A stretch of 64,000 nucleotides of DNA from Oscillospiraceae bacterium (GCA_015068905.1 SVJQ01000002.1:62001-126000), one strand, 5' to 3'. Positions 1 to 9,385 are shown, numbered from the stretch's first letter. Made by a program: numbers and translations. The notes: a model not told the origin generated them from the sequence alone.

Positions 1-1263
1 GAAACAGGTCTTGTCCACGACGAAGGGCCTGATATCGGCGGTAATTATGGTCCCTACATTCAGAGTGAGCGCCTGCCTCTGTATCAGGAATATGCAAAAA
101 AACTGGTTGAACTGGGCGGTGCTTACTACTGCTTCTGTGACAAAGAACGTTTAGACAGTCTGCGCGCGCAGCAGGAAGCGGCAAAGCTTATGCCCAAATA
201 TGACGGTCACTGCGCCCGCCTTTCTAAAGAAGAAATTGAAGAAAAGCTTGCAAGCGGTGTACCCTATGTTATCCGTCAGAAAATTCCACATCACGGCACA
301 ACCAGCTTTATTGATGAAATTTACGGCAAAATTACCGTGGATAACGCTAGCTTAGATGATAACATCCTCTTAAAGTCTGACGGCTACCCCACTTATAACT
401 TTGCAAACGTTATTGATGACCATCTGATGAATATTACCCACATCATCCGTGGTAGTGAATACTTGTCCTCTACCCCGAAATATAATTTATTATATGAAGC
501 CTTCGGATGGGAAATTCCGACTTACATCCACGTTTCCCCCGTTATGCGTGACGCTCATAAAAAGCTGAGCAAGCGTGACGGTGACGCTTCTTATGAGGAC
601 TTTATCAACAAGGGCTACTTAAAAGAGGCAGTCCTCAATTACATCGCACTTTTAGGCTGGAGTCCGGGTGGCGAACAGGAAATCTTTACTCTTGAAGAAA
701 TGATTGAAGCCTTTGACATAAAGGGTATCAGCAAATCACCTGCCATCTTTGACCCTCAAAAGCTTGACTGGTTAAACGGTGAATACATCAGAATGCTGTC
801 CCCTGAAGCATTTTACGAAAAGGCTCTACCCTTCTTAAAAGAAGCTATCAAACGTGAAGATGTTGACCTTGAAAAAGCGGCAAAGCTTCTCCATGACCGA
901 ACAGAAAAGTTGTCTGACATTCCCGAACAGCTTGACTTTATTGACACTCTGCCCGAGTATGACCCGACACTTTACTGCCATAAGAAGATGAAGACCAACG
1001 AAGAAAATTCGTTGACCTCTCTCAAGGAGATTCTGCCTGTTTTAGAGGGCATCTCTGATTGGAATTACGATTCTCTCCACGCTGCTCTCTTTGCTTTAAT
1101 CGAAAAGCTTGAAGTAAAGAACGGTCTCATCCTCTGGCCCCTGCGTGTTGCTGTTTCCGGCAAGTCCTTTACCCCCGGTGGCGGCGTTGAGTTGGCTGAG
1201 CTCTTAGGCAAAGACGAAACCATTGCCCGTGTGAAAAAGGGTATTGAACTGTTATCAAAGTAA
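1..1263 (+). CDS. gltX: Glutamyl-tRNA synthetase, 3' part (start lies left of the window)
   Basis: Class I aminoacyl-tRNA synthetase that charges tRNA-Glu (possibly also tRNA-Gln, which is common in bacteria lacking GlnRS). The reading frame is open from base 1, so the start and the HIGH-type nucleotide-binding motif lie outside the window; 420 residues are visible. Visible hallmarks are the [12 protein letters not shown] stretch near the left edge, the paired cysteines of YYCFC followed by the GHC motif, and the class I KMSKS-type loop as KLSKRDGD. The C-terminal anticodon-binding half ends normally in [10 protein letters not shown]. It is closed by a hairpin terminator shared with the convergent transporter gene. 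Confidence is high for family, lower for Glu versus dual Glu/Gln specificity. Confidence 0.95.
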   Translation, partial: ETGLVHDEGPDIGGNYGPYIQSERLPLYQEYAKKLVELGGAYYCFCDKERLDSLRAQQEAAKLMPKYDGHCARLSKEEIEEKLASGVPYVIRQKIPHHGTTSFIDEIYGKITVDNASLDDNILLKSDGYPTYNFANVIDDHLMNITHIIRGSEYLSSTPKYNLLYEAFGWEIPTYIHVSPVMRDAHKKLSKRDGDASYEDFINKGYLKEAVLNYIALLGWSPGGEQEIFTLEEMIEAFDIKGISKSPAIFDPQKLDWLNGEYIRMLSPEAFYEKALPFLKEAIKREDVDLEKAAKLLHDRTEKLSDIPEQLDFIDTLPEYDPTLYCHKKMKTNEENSLTSLKEILPVLEGISDWNYDSLHAALFALIEKLEVKNGLILWPLRVAVSGKSFTPGGGVELAELLGKDETIARVKKGIELLSK

Positions 1264-1280
1264 AAATATAAACATAAAAA

Positions 1281-1306
1281 ACGCACCCCATCGGGTGCGT
1301 TTTTTT
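1281..1306. terminator. Bidirectional rho-independent terminator between gltX and the MFS gene
   Basis: An 8-bp perfect stem (ACGCACCC / GGGTGCGT) with a CATC loop is followed by a T run on the plus strand and preceded by an A run that gives a U tract on the minus strand. It can therefore stop both convergent transcripts. The minus-strand gene ends at its right edge. Confidence 0.9.
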
Positions 1307-2528
1307 ATGCTTCTTTTTCTGTTTCCATTTGCTTGTTCCATGGCTTTGTGCAGGCAAAGCAAATAATTGTGCCAAGGGCCGCAATAGCGAACCAAACAAG
1401 AAGGGTCTTTTCCCAACCCACGTTTTTCGTCAATACCGCAATACCATAGGTTGAAATGGCGCTGCCGATATACACGCAGGAATTCAAAACCCCCGACGCT
1501 GTTGAAACATTCCCTTTTTTGCCAAAGTAAGGCGGAATCATACCGATTAAGATCAGGTTAACACCGTGCATACTGCCTGTTAAAAGTGCTGTGAACAAGA
1601 CAGAAAGCACCGCAATGTTTTTATCAGACAAAAAGTAAAGCACTAGCGATGCCACACTACCCAAAGCAAAAATAACACCGGAACAAAGCACGGGATTGCT
1701 GAATTTTTTTGCATATAACCACTCAGAAACATTCGTACTGAGAATGGTGAAAATCGGCAGAACAACCCCTGTCAGAATTGAAATGTTGTTACCAAGATTG
1801 CAGGTTTCTGAGATAAAGGTTGGCATCCATGTTGTCACGCCGTCACGCAGCATACCCATTAAAACAATGGACAGCATGATAACAAGCATAAGAGGTGAAA
1901 ACAGGCCCGACGCGTTACCCGTTGGTCTCTTGTGCTTCACAAACACCGCATCGGCAGGAATATCAGGACTGCCCTTATGCCACACAAACATCATAATAAT
2001 GCCACAGATTGCTGAGAAAACAAACATAGCACGCCAGCTAAGCAGAGAAATCAGCACCGGTGCAATGAGATATACTAAAATTGTGCCGACAGAGGCGCCC
2101 CAGTTCACCCTGACAATGGAACGGCTGTACACCTCAGGGGTGAAAAAGGTTGCCATCATCCGCACCATGGGCGGCCACATAAATGCCTGAGCAAATCCGT
2201 TCACACACCATACCGCAAGCATCCAATAGGCGTTAGGACATAAGGGGATTAACAGATTCATCAAACTTGTCACACCCAAGCCAAAAAGAAGCAGTTTTTT
2301 GGGTGAAAATTTATCCCCACAAATACCGCTGACAATCTGCCCGGTGCCATAGGTAATAAAGCTACCGGTCACTGACAGGGATAAAAGCGCTCTGTCAATA
2401 CCCGTATTGGTTGCCATCTCTAAGATAACGGCGCCAAAGTTGATGCGGGTGATATAGCTGACCATATAACAGCATGCAAAAATAAGCATAATCTGATTGA
2501 TTTTTTTCTTGTCCTGTATATATTCCAT
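1305..2528 (-). CDS. MFS transporter, organophosphate:phosphate antiporter (OPA)-like
   Basis: A 407-residue inner-membrane permease with about twelve hydrophobic segments. The N-terminal YMVSYITRINFG stretch and the VNGFAQAFMWPP segment resemble the conserved parts of the OPA branch (GlpT/UhpT/UhpC relatives), which exchange sugar- or glycerol-phosphates for phosphate. The substrate cannot be read from sequence. It starts 2 bp after the stop of the DeoR-type regulator gene, so the two are co-transcribed and the regulator very likely controls it. DeoR proteins usually respond to phosphorylated sugars, which agrees with an organophosphate substrate (inference). Confidence 0.8.
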   Translation of the reverse strand: MEYIQDKKKINQIMLIFACCYMVSYITRINFGAVILEMATNTGIDRALLSLSVTGSFITYGTGQIVSGICGDKFSPKKLLLFGLGVTSLMNLLIPLCPNAYWMLAVWCVNGFAQAFMWPPMVRMMATFFTPEVYSRSIVRVNWGASVGTILVYLIAPVLISLLSWRAMFVFSAICGIIMMFVWHKGSPDIPADAVFVKHKRPTGNASGLFSPLMLVIMLSIVLMGMLRDGVTTWMPTFISETCNLGNNISILTGVVLPIFTILSTNVSEWLYAKKFSNPVLCSGVIFALGSVASLVLYFLSDKNIAVLSVLFTALLTGSMHGVNLILIGMIPPYFGKKGNVSTASGVLNSCVYIGSAISTYGIAVLTKNVGWEKTLLVWFAIAALGTIICFACTKPWNKQMETEKEA

Positions 2529-2530
2529 GA

Positions 2531-3307
2531 TTATAAGTCCTTTCCTTCCTCTTTCGTCAACACACGCAGCCCGTTCTCACGATAGAGTGCCACAAGATCA
2601 CGAGCCAAGCCGCCGTCTGTTATATAGCAATAATCCGGTTTCATATCATCAAGCTTTAAAAGCGCCTGACTTTCAAATTTTGAGCTGTCTGCCAAAATAT
2701 AGGCCTGCTCACAAATTTCAAGCAGCTTTTTCTGCGGTGGATACAAATCCTGCTGATAATCACAAATACCGAATTTTAAGGATATTGCCGAAGGGAAAAT
2801 AAAGCTCTTTTGCACATGCAGACGCTCCATTGTCTCTACTGTCAATGCACCGCAAAAAGCATTTTCAGACCGAAGATATTGTCCGCCGCACAAAATGACC
2901 TCAAATGTATCCTTTAATACATCAAAAACATCTGCAGAATGAGTGACAACTGTCAGCTTTTTAAACCGGGTTTTAAGCAACTCTGCAAAAACAACCGCCG
3001 TACTGCCGGCATCAATGCCGATGTAGTCCCCCTCGTTGATGAAGGACATAGCAACCAAAGACAACTCCCGCTTTTTGTCACTATGCTCCAGATTCCGCCG
3101 TGGAAGCTCATAGTATGGCTTCATCCCGCCGGTAGAAACAGCGCCGCCGTGAACACGGGTCAGTATGCCACTTTCCTCCATACACAATAAATCACGACGT
3201 ATGGTTTCAACCGAAACACCAAACAAATCAACCAGCTTTTTGGTTGTGACAGCTCCTTGTTCTCTGATCATTGTCTGAATTTTTTTCTGCCGTTCTTCTG
3301 CAAACAT
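2531..3307 (-). CDS. DeoR/GlpR-family transcriptional regulator
   Basis: A 258-residue repressor with an N-terminal winged helix-turn-helix (about residues 4-57, ending in LTRVHGGA, a DeoR signature) and a C-terminal DeoRC sugar-phosphate sensor domain carrying the GIDAGSTAVVFAE loop. I chose the ATG at 3307: the GGAGGT ribosome site is 8 nt upstream of it but only 2 nt from the in-frame ATG at 3313. It is first in a two-gene operon with the OPA-like transporter. Family assignment is secure; the effector is unknown. Confidence 0.88.
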   Translation of the reverse strand: MFAEERQKKIQTMIREQGAVTTKKLVDLFGVSVETIRRDLLCMEESGILTRVHGGAVSTGGMKPYYELPRRNLEHSDKKRELSLVAMSFINEGDYIGIDAGSTAVVFAELLKTRFKKLTVVTHSADVFDVLKDTFEVILCGGQYLRSENAFCGALTVETMERLHVQKSFIFPSAISLKFGICDYQQDLYPPQKKLLEICEQAYILADSSKFESQALLKLDDMKPDYCYITDGGLARDLVALYRENGLRVLTKEEGKDL

Positions 3308-3333
3308 TTGCATTCACCTCCAAACACTTACAC

Positions 3334-3362
3334 ATAATACCACACATTTACAACAAAGTCAA
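3334..3362 (-). promoter_or_regulatory. Sigma-A-type promoter for the DeoR-transporter operon
   Basis: On the minus strand TTGACT, a 17-nt spacer and TATTAT lie about 27 nt upstream of the regulator start. TG-rich repeats around the -10 could be the regulator's own binding site, but no clean palindrome is seen. Confidence 0.7.
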
Positions 3363-3394
3363 CATCAAAAACACATAAATTTCTTCCCCTTATA

Positions 3395-3423
3395 TCATTT
3401 TTTTGAGTCGGCACACATATACT
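3395..3423 (+). promoter_or_regulatory. Candidate sigma-E (sporulation) promoter for spoIVFAB
   Basis: TCATTTT, 14 nt, then CATATACT matches the general layout of Bacillus sigma-E promoters (TCATATT, 13-15 nt, CATACAAT-like) better than sigma-A. The downstream genes are sigma-E controlled in Bacillus. The assignment is by eye and needs transcription data. Confidence 0.4.
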
Positions 3424-3451
3424 GTACCATCAAAAGAAAGGGGACAAGATA

Positions 3452-4165
3452 ATGGAAACAATGTATAGAAGACAGCGCACCGAGTTTCCCTCCCGTATGC
3501 GTTATGAAACCAAAGAAACAAGCTCCTTTAAAAAAATACTGCTTAAGCAGTCTGCCTTTTGCCTGCTTGTCCTGTGCATTTGCCTGCTTATTAAAACCTC
3601 ACAAAACCCGGCGCTGGTGCCGGCTCAAAAGGTCATAGGGGCGGTCGTCAATACCACCACAGATTTCAAGCAAATTCCTGCACAGCTTCATGGCTTTGTC
3701 CAGTCGCTTCTGCCGGATGAAGATGAACGTTCATTAGATGATAAGGACTTGCTCGCCCACCTGACAAACCCGGTCGAAGCGCCCATCACCTCTCCCTTTG
3801 GGTTAAGAAATGACCCGAACGAAGGAGAAGAAGCCTTTCACTATGGTCTTGACCTTGGTGCACCTCAGGGCGACAAAATTAAATGTGCCGCAAACGGAAC
3901 TGTCGAAGAGGCGGGCGAAAACGCCGAGTACGGAAAATTTATCATCATCCGTCACTCAGATACTGTCTCGACACTCTACGCACACTGCGAAGAGCTTTTG
4001 CCACAGGCGGGAGACATTGTCACCGCCGGTCAGGTCATTGCCACAGTCGGCGCCACCGGCAATGCCACAGGGCCGCACCTGCACTTTGAAATCCGCGACG
4101 GGGAAACCTGGCTTGACCCTGCCAAGTTTTTGGATTTTGACCAAAAGGAGCCGGCAAATGATTAA
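3452..4165 (+). CDS. spoIVFA: SpoIVFA-like membrane-anchored M23/LytM-domain protein
   Basis: A 237-residue protein with one N-terminal membrane helix (about 32-48) and a C-terminal LytM/M23 domain (about 110-228). In Bacillus, SpoIVFA sits in the outer forespore membrane and holds the SpoIVFB protease inactive until a forespore signal arrives. Here all M23 zinc-site residues look present: H130 and D134 (HxxxD), H178 (LYAHCE) and H209/H211 (HLH). It overlaps the next gene by 8 bp, and that gene is a clear SpoIVFB, which is the main reason for the name. A free-standing SpoIIQ-like endopeptidase is the alternative, but the gene pairing argues against it. Confidence 0.8.
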   Translation: METMYRRQRTEFPSRMRYETKETSSFKKILLKQSAFCLLVLCICLLIKTSQNPALVPAQKVIGAVVNTTTDFKQIPAQLHGFVQSLLPDEDERSLDDKDLLAHLTNPVEAPITSPFGLRNDPNEGEEAFHYGLDLGAPQGDKIKCAANGTVEEAGENAEYGKFIIIRHSDTVSTLYAHCEELLPQAGDIVTAGQVIATVGATGNATGPHLHFEIRDGETWLDPAKFLDFDQKEPAND

Positions 4166-5015
4166 AATCACCCGATTTTTTTACATCCATCTGCTGGTCT
4201 TTCCCCTACTGTTTTTGGCTTGGCTGAGTGGTGGATTGTATACCACGATAGCAGCCTATGCTGTCGTGTTTGTACACGAAATTTTCCACCTGTTTGCTGC
4301 TCTTTTGGTGCATGAGCGGGTGGGTTCTGTTATCATTATGCCCTTTGGTATGACCCTCCGGCTCTCCGGTCGCATCATCAGGCACACCGGAAAGGAAATT
4401 TTCATTGCCTTAGCAGGCCCTTTTGCAAATATTTTAATGCTGCTGATATCTGATATCATAGAACCCTTTTACCCTGCACCATCCCTCAGCCTGTATGTGT
4501 TCCGTTTTCTGAATTTGTCGGTGTTGGCGCTCAACCTGCTCCCCTGCCTTCCGCTGGATGGGGGCAGAGTGCTGAAAGCGCTGCTTGTTCGATATATGGG
4601 GTATATCTCCGCTGCTTCTGTCATGCGTCGGATGAGTCGCTTGCTAACCGTCATTTTGTTGATTTTAGGAGTTCTTCTTTTGCTCATCAGTCGCCTGAAT
4701 GTCAGCTTGCTCCTTGTGGCGGGGTTTTTAGTCCTTCATATGATAGAAGAGAAAAAGCAAAATGAATTCGTTTTGATGCGTGAGCTTTTATATGAAAAGG
4801 ACAAGCTTAGAAAAAGAGGGCTTATGCGTTCCCGCTCCATCTGTGCTGTGGATTCACTTCCTGCCGGAAAGGTGCTGAAAATGTTGAGTTATGACTGTTA
4901 CTACATCATTCACATTGTTGATGAAAATCAAAACCACCTGCGCCCGGTAACAGAGGCGCAGGTGGTGGATGCTATCACAAAAAAAGGCTTTACAATTTCT
5001 ATGGCAGAGGTTTAA
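4158..5015 (+). CDS. spoIVFB: SpoIVFB-like M50 site-2 intramembrane metalloprotease
   Basis: A 285-residue polytopic membrane protease that in sporulating bacteria cleaves pro-sigma-K in the mother cell. Zinc-binding HEIFH (H40, E41, H44) lies in the second hydrophobic segment, and the third ligand motif NLLPCLPLDGGR (N126, D134) is in a later one. The C-terminal soluble part (about 200-285) resembles the CBS-type domain of the family. Length is close to the usual 288 residues. I start it at 4158, where AAGGAG sits 7 nt upstream; a longer open frame to the left has no support. The gene is translationally coupled to spoIVFA, and its stop codon lies inside the terminator hairpin. Confidence 0.88.
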   Translation: MIKITRFFYIHLLVFPLLFLAWLSGGLYTTIAAYAVVFVHEIFHLFAALLVHERVGSVIIMPFGMTLRLSGRIIRHTGKEIFIALAGPFANILMLLISDIIEPFYPAPSLSLYVFRFLNLSVLALNLLPCLPLDGGRVLKALLVRYMGYISAASVMRRMSRLLTVILLILGVLLLLISRLNVSLLLVAGFLVLHMIEEKKQNEFVLMRELLYEKDKLRKRGLMRSRSICAVDSLPAGKVLKMLSYDCYYIIHIVDENQNHLRPVTEAQVVDAITKKGFTISMAEV

Positions 5016-5031
5016 ACCCTCTGCCTTTTTT
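5003..5031 (+). terminator. Rho-independent terminator overlapping the spoIVFB stop
   Basis: GGCAGAGG pairs with CCTCTGCC around a TTTAAA-containing loop, followed by six T. The stem includes the last codons and stop of spoIVFB, and the stop of the convergent flippase gene is also inside it. Confidence 0.8.
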
Positions 5032-6514
5032 GTACCAAAGCTATCAGAGCAAGGTACATACCCGCCACCGCGCTAATAGCAAGGGCAAGCAAGCCGGGGC
5101 TATCAGGGACATAACCAAGGCGCGCAATCAAACCAAGCCGCACACCGTAAGCTGATAGCAGAATCAAAATTACCGGCAGAAAAATATGCCGGAAAAGAGA
5201 GATGCGAAAATCTGTAATCTGAATCAGGCGGTTAATGCTTAAAAAGGCGTTGAGCAACTCTGTGACAAAGATAATAGCCACATAACCGTTCACGCCAAAT
5301 CTGGGCAAAACAGAATAAATCAGCGTTACGCTCACCGCTGAATCAATAATATTATACCGCATGGAATATACCTGTTGATTGAGACCCTTAAGCATAGCAT
5401 CCGTCACGCTGTCGGTATACATCACGACAACTAAAGGCGCTAAAAAGCGCATAAAAAGAGCCGCATCACCGCTTTTATAAATAGCTATGCCCAACTCCTG
5501 AGCAAAAGCAAAAAAAATGCCGGCGGCGCCCACACCAAAAGTGAGGGTCAAACGAAAAGCCCGACTCACCACACGGTTTATCCCTGTCAGCTTTTCCTGC
5601 TTTTGAAATTCCGTCAGTTCCGGCACCAAAAGCCCGGCAAAGGCAGAAAGCACCGCCGACGGAAACAACAAAATCGGCATAACCATACCGTGCACCACGC
5701 CGTATTGTGCCAACGATGCCGAGGCTGAAGCTCCGAATTTTTTAAGTCCCCGCGGCACCAATAAGTGTTCTAGTGTCACAAGGCCGGAGCGTAAGTAAGA
5801 GCTGACGGCAACCGGCAGGGCAATGTGAAGCATACGCATAGTGTACTGCTTTTCACCCTCTTTTTTACCCTGATAGCGCTTTGCATCCAGCCGATAGAGC
5901 AGATACATCATCAAAAAGGAAGCAACCTCTGCCACGCTGCCGCCGCCCACCACCGCCATACAGGCGTATTCAATCCCGCGGCTGACAAAAATTTTAAGCG
6001 CAAAAACCGTTACTGAAATTTTAACCGCAAGCTCAAAGACCTGAGCAAACGCACCCTTTGTCACACGGCGTACAGCGGTGAAATATCCGTTCATGGCAGA
6101 AGACAGCGCTATACAGGGCATGCTGACAGCAAGGATCCTAAGGGAGCGTACTGTTCGCGCATCCCCCAGCCAGAAGCGCCCCAAAGGCTCGGCAAAAAAG
6201 AATAAAAGAAAGCATGACAGCAAGCCAAAAAACAAGGTGTACCGCAGGCAAACCGCCATGCTCCGCCGAATGCCGCGGTCACACCCAAAAGAAAGCTCCT
6301 CCGTCACAAGTCGCGTTGCCGCAAGGGAAGCGCCGGAAGAAGCAACGGTTGTGGCAAGCATATATACAGACATGATAAGGCCAAAAAGGCCTATGCCCTC
6401 TGCACCGATGGTGTTGGTAATATACACATTAAATGAAACGCCCACTCCACGCAAGAACACGGAGGTGCAGGCAAGCACCAAGCCGTTTATAAAAAACCGT
6501 TTTGTCCGCAACAT
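5012..6514 (-). CDS. SpoVB-like MOP-superfamily flippase (polysaccharide/lipid II-type exporter)
   Basis: A 500-residue protein with about fourteen hydrophobic helices, of the MATE/MviN/SpoVB fold. Members move undecaprenyl-linked sugar intermediates across the membrane; SpoVB relatives serve spore cortex peptidoglycan synthesis. The N-terminal stretch around GAEGIGLFGLIMSVYML and the ASSGASLAATRLVTEE segment are typical of the SpoVB branch. It is convergent with spoIVFB (stops overlap by 4 bp), and the sporulation neighbourhood supports a cortex role, though a generic polysaccharide flippase cannot be excluded. Confidence 0.8.
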   Translation of the reverse strand: MLRTKRFFINGLVLACTSVFLRGVGVSFNVYITNTIGAEGIGLFGLIMSVYMLATTVASSGASLAATRLVTEELSFGCDRGIRRSMAVCLRYTLFFGLLSCFLLFFFAEPLGRFWLGDARTVRSLRILAVSMPCIALSSAMNGYFTAVRRVTKGAFAQVFELAVKISVTVFALKIFVSRGIEYACMAVVGGGSVAEVASFLMMYLLYRLDAKRYQGKKEGEKQYTMRMLHIALPVAVSSYLRSGLVTLEHLLVPRGLKKFGASASASLAQYGVVHGMVMPILLFPSAVLSAFAGLLVPELTEFQKQEKLTGINRVVSRAFRLTLTFGVGAAGIFFAFAQELGIAIYKSGDAALFMRFLAPLVVVMYTDSVTDAMLKGLNQQVYSMRYNIIDSAVSVTLIYSVLPRFGVNGYVAIIFVTELLNAFLSINRLIQITDFRISLFRHIFLPVILILLSAYGVRLGLIARLGYVPDSPGLLALAISAVAGMYLALIALVQKRQRV

Positions 6515-6577
6515 AGGTCACACCTCTTTCCTTATAATATATGAACCATAAAGAAAGAAGATAACCAAACGTCCCAT

Positions 6578-6606
6578 TTGACAAAGCAGACCTGCTATGG
6601 TACAAT
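6578..6606 (+). promoter_or_regulatory. Consensus sigma-A promoter of hydF
   Basis: A perfect TTGACA, 17-nt spacer, TACAAT lies 36 bp upstream of the hydF ATG, with a GGGGAT ribosome site in between. It points away from the flippase gene. Confidence 0.85.
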
Positions 6607-6642
6607 TTTGTTATGTAAACACACGCAAAAGGGGATGTTTTT

Positions 6643-7839
6643 ATGCACGCAAACTCATTATCCGATACACCCAGCGCGCTGCGGTTGACCATCGGTTTTT
6701 TTGGCAGAACCAACAGCGGAAAATCTTCGCTGATTAACGCCATCGCCGGGCAAGAGGTATCATTAGTCTCCCCCGTCTCCGGCACAACAACCGACCCGGT
6801 TTCAAAACCTATAGAAATCTATCCCTTAGGACCCTGTATCCTGCTTGATACTGCCGGTGTCGGTGACGAAACCGAGCTGGGGCAGCTGCGTATGGAACGC
6901 ACCCTTTCGGCTATGGATAAAACACATCTTGCTGTTTTGGTGCTGACGGATACAAAGGATTTTTTTGAAGAAAAAAAACTGCTGGATGAGCTTTCTAAAC
7001 GCAAAACTCCAACTGTAGCGGTTTTAAACCAAATTGACCGGTTAGACAATTATGAAGAAGCTATCCGGAAGGTAAAGGATGCCTTGGGCATCTCCCCCAT
7101 CCCGGTCAGTGCAACAAAAAAAACGGGACTTAGCGCCCTTCGTGAGCATTTGGTAAAGCTTGCCCCCGAAACCGTTGAAAACGAGTCTGTGATTGGTCAT
7201 CTGGTGAAGGAAAATGATCGGGTGCTTCTTGTGATGCCCCAAGATATTCAGGCACCAAAGGGTCGGTTGATTTTGCCTCAGGTGCAAGTGATTCGCGATC
7301 TGCTTGACCATAACGCTGTTGTGACCTGCGTCACAGCGGATAAACTGACCGAGGCACTCTCTGACAAAACGCCGGATTTAATCATCACCGATTCACAGGT
7401 GTTCCCCCTCGTCTATGCCGAAAAACCGGAAGGAGCAAAGCTCACCTCGTTCTCAGTCTTACTCGCCCGTTATAAAGGCGATATTGATGCCTATCTTGAC
7501 GGCGTGAAAACCGTGTGGAATTTAAAGGCCGGCGACCGTGTGCTGATTGCTGAAGCCTGCAGCCACAACCCGCAGGATGGGGACATTGGCAGAGTAAAAA
7601 TCCCGAATTTGATTCATAAAAAAGTCAATCCTGATATTTTAGTTGAGGTTGTCAGCGGTCAGGACTTTCCGCAAGATTTATCGCCTTATAAACTCGTGAT
7701 TCATTGCGGTGGATGTATGTTTAACCGCCGACAGGTACTCGCCCGTGTGATGCGCGCTGTTGAACAGGGCGTACCCATTACAAACTACGGTATTTTTCTG
7801 GCAGAAATGTCAGGTATTTTAGATAAGGTAACCATATAA
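6643..7839 (+). CDS. hydF: [FeFe]-hydrogenase H-cluster maturation GTPase HydF
   Basis: A 398-residue scaffold and carrier GTPase that assembles the 2Fe subcluster made by HydE and HydG and delivers it to apo-hydrogenase. The N-terminal G domain has the P-loop GRTNSGKSS, the DTAGVGDE switch II motif and NQID as the NKxD-type element. The C-terminal cluster domain carries CSH and HCGGC with 45 residues between the two histidines, close to the family's CxHx(46-53)HCxxC signature. Neither hydE, hydG nor a hydrogenase gene is in the window, so the partners must be elsewhere. The own promoter is excellent. Confidence 0.95.
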   Translation: MHANSLSDTPSALRLTIGFFGRTNSGKSSLINAIAGQEVSLVSPVSGTTTDPVSKPIEIYPLGPCILLDTAGVGDETELGQLRMERTLSAMDKTHLAVLVLTDTKDFFEEKKLLDELSKRKTPTVAVLNQIDRLDNYEEAIRKVKDALGISPIPVSATKKTGLSALREHLVKLAPETVENESVIGHLVKENDRVLLVMPQDIQAPKGRLILPQVQVIRDLLDHNAVVTCVTADKLTEALSDKTPDLIITDSQVFPLVYAEKPEGAKLTSFSVLLARYKGDIDAYLDGVKTVWNLKAGDRVLIAEACSHNPQDGDIGRVKIPNLIHKKVNPDILVEVVSGQDFPQDLSPYKLVIHCGGCMFNRRQVLARVMRAVEQGVPITNYGIFLAEMSGILDKVTI

Positions 7840-7852
7840 CTTGGAGAAAATT

Positions 7853-9205
7853 ATGATAATTGACATGCTAAAACAGCATAACGAAAAGGAAAAAGCTTCC
7901 TTCCACATGCCGGGCCACAAAAAGGGTGCCGGTTTTTGTGGTGCACCTTTTAACAGTGAAATATTTTCCCTTGATACAACTGAACTCCCGGGGACAGATG
8001 CCCTGATTGCGCCGGAGGGTGCCATTTTAAAAGCTGAAGAACACGCTGCCACACTATACGGCGCAAAACACAGCTTTTTCTTAGTGAATGGTTCTACCGG
8101 CGGTATTCTCTCTATGATTTACAGCGCTTTTCAACCGGGTGATAAAGTAATCATTGATAGAAACTGTCACCAATCGGTTTTAAACGGCATCATTCTTTCA
8201 GGGCTGTCACCCATTTATCTGGCGCCGGAAGCTACAACACTTGCTGATGTTCCCGGTACTGTCAGCGCAAAAAACATTGAGGCACTACTGACAGAACAGC
8301 CTGACATCCGCGGTGCTGTGATAACCTCACCCAACTATTATGGTGCTACGGCAAACATAAAAGAGATTGCCAAGCTGCTGCACAAGCGCGATGCCCTTTT
8401 ACTTGTAGACGAGGCACACGGTGCACACTTTTCCTTTAGCAAAGCATTGCCTGATTCTGCTGTCAGTCAGGGCGCTGATATGAGTGTTGTCAGCCTGCAT
8501 AAAACCCTGCCTGCCCCCAATCAGACAGCACTGTTAAATATTGGGCAGAGCATCTCTGTTGACAGAGCTCGTTCTGCTGTCCGTATGTTTCAGACCAGTA
8601 GCCCATCTTATGTATTGCTGGCTGCTATGGAGTATGCACTACACTTTGCTGAAAAAAACGGCGAAAAAGAAACAGAGCGAATACTCCCGCTTCTGCAAGC
8701 CTTAAATTGCCCCACCTTAGATGACCCCTTTAAGCTGCTACCTTCTTGGGCAGAAAAGGGCATCAGTGGCTATCGGGCGGAAGAAATTTTGCGTGAAAAA
8801 TTTGGTATATATATTGAGCTTTGCAATACCCATCGAATTTTATGTATGACTTCCTGGGGCAATACCGAAGATGACACAAGACGATTGGGTGAGGCTATGA
8901 CATATCTGGACGCCTTGCCACAGCAAGGAGATCCCATCACCTATCAGGCAAAAAATGAAATCTCTGTCAGCGTTCCGGTCATAACGCCGGCAGAAGCAAC
9001 CCGTCTTCCGCACAAGTTGGTCTCTCTTCAAAAGGCTGAGGGAAAAATCTGCGCTCAGGCTGTTTCAGCTTTTCCGCCCTGCATTCCTGTTTTGCTTCCC
9101 GGCGAAACTGTCACGAGGGAAAAACTTGAATATCTTTACGAGTTAAAAAAGAATCAGGCAACCATAACCGGACTGACCGAAGATATGATTACAATTATTC
9201 CATAA
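7853..9205 (+). CDS. PLP-dependent Orn/Lys/Arg decarboxylase family protein (fold type I)
   Basis: A 450-residue cytosolic enzyme. SFHMPGHKKG near the N terminus, the DEAHG motif (186-190) and the Schiff-base lysine K217 in SLHKTLP define the Orn/Lys/Arg decarboxylase family of short (YaaO-like) type. Substrate (lysine, arginine or ornithine) cannot be read. The start at 7853 has GGAG 6 nt upstream; a TTG at 7841 gives four extra residues without a ribosome site. It follows hydF by 13 bp and is probably read from the hydF promoter. Confidence 0.85.
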   Translation: MIIDMLKQHNEKEKASFHMPGHKKGAGFCGAPFNSEIFSLDTTELPGTDALIAPEGAILKAEEHAATLYGAKHSFFLVNGSTGGILSMIYSAFQPGDKVIIDRNCHQSVLNGIILSGLSPIYLAPEATTLADVPGTVSAKNIEALLTEQPDIRGAVITSPNYYGATANIKEIAKLLHKRDALLLVDEAHGAHFSFSKALPDSAVSQGADMSVVSLHKTLPAPNQTALLNIGQSISVDRARSAVRMFQTSSPSYVLLAAMEYALHFAEKNGEKETERILPLLQALNCPTLDDPFKLLPSWAEKGISGYRAEEILREKFGIYIELCNTHRILCMTSWGNTEDDTRRLGEAMTYLDALPQQGDPITYQAKNEISVSVPVITPAEATRLPHKLVSLQKAEGKICAQAVSAFPPCIPVLLPGETVTREKLEYLYELKKNQATITGLTEDMITIIP

Positions 9206-9246
9206 TTTCTTTACATCAAAAAACGCTGGTTCAGCAGTTTCATATA

Positions 9247-9286
9247 AACAAGAGACCGCAGCAAAATTTCGCTGCGGTCTCTTGTT
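9247..9286 (+). terminator. Strong hairpin downstream of the decarboxylase gene
   Basis: A perfect 16-bp inverted repeat (9247-9262 with 9271-9286) with an 8-nt loop. It is not followed by a long T run on either strand, so it may be a weak terminator or an mRNA 3'-end stabiliser for hydF and the decarboxylase. Confidence 0.55.
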
Positions 9287-9337
9287 CATTAATTACCTTG
9301 TTCTTTCAAAAATTTAGCTATCAATTTTTACAAAGAA

Positions 9338-9367
9338 AAAAGCATCTGACTTTCGTCAGATGCTTTT
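9338..9367 (-). terminator. Terminator of the exported-protein/small-peptide transcript
   Basis: On the minus strand AAAAGCATCTGAC and GTCAGATGCTTTT form a 13-bp stem with a GAAA tetraloop, followed by a run of T. It lies 19 bp downstream of the 52-residue ORF. Confidence 0.85.
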
Positions 9368-9385
9368 AAGTTTTGAATTAACAAG

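Noticed and set aside
3810..5015. A 401-residue version of the SpoIVFB gene
   Set aside because: The first 116 codons overlap the LytM domain of spoIVFA in another frame; the ATG at 4158 with AAGGAG gives the normal family length.
9206..9385. A small RNA gene between the two hairpins downstream of the decarboxylase gene
   Set aside because: Both hairpins are explained as 3' ends of the flanking transcripts, and no promoter is visible between them.
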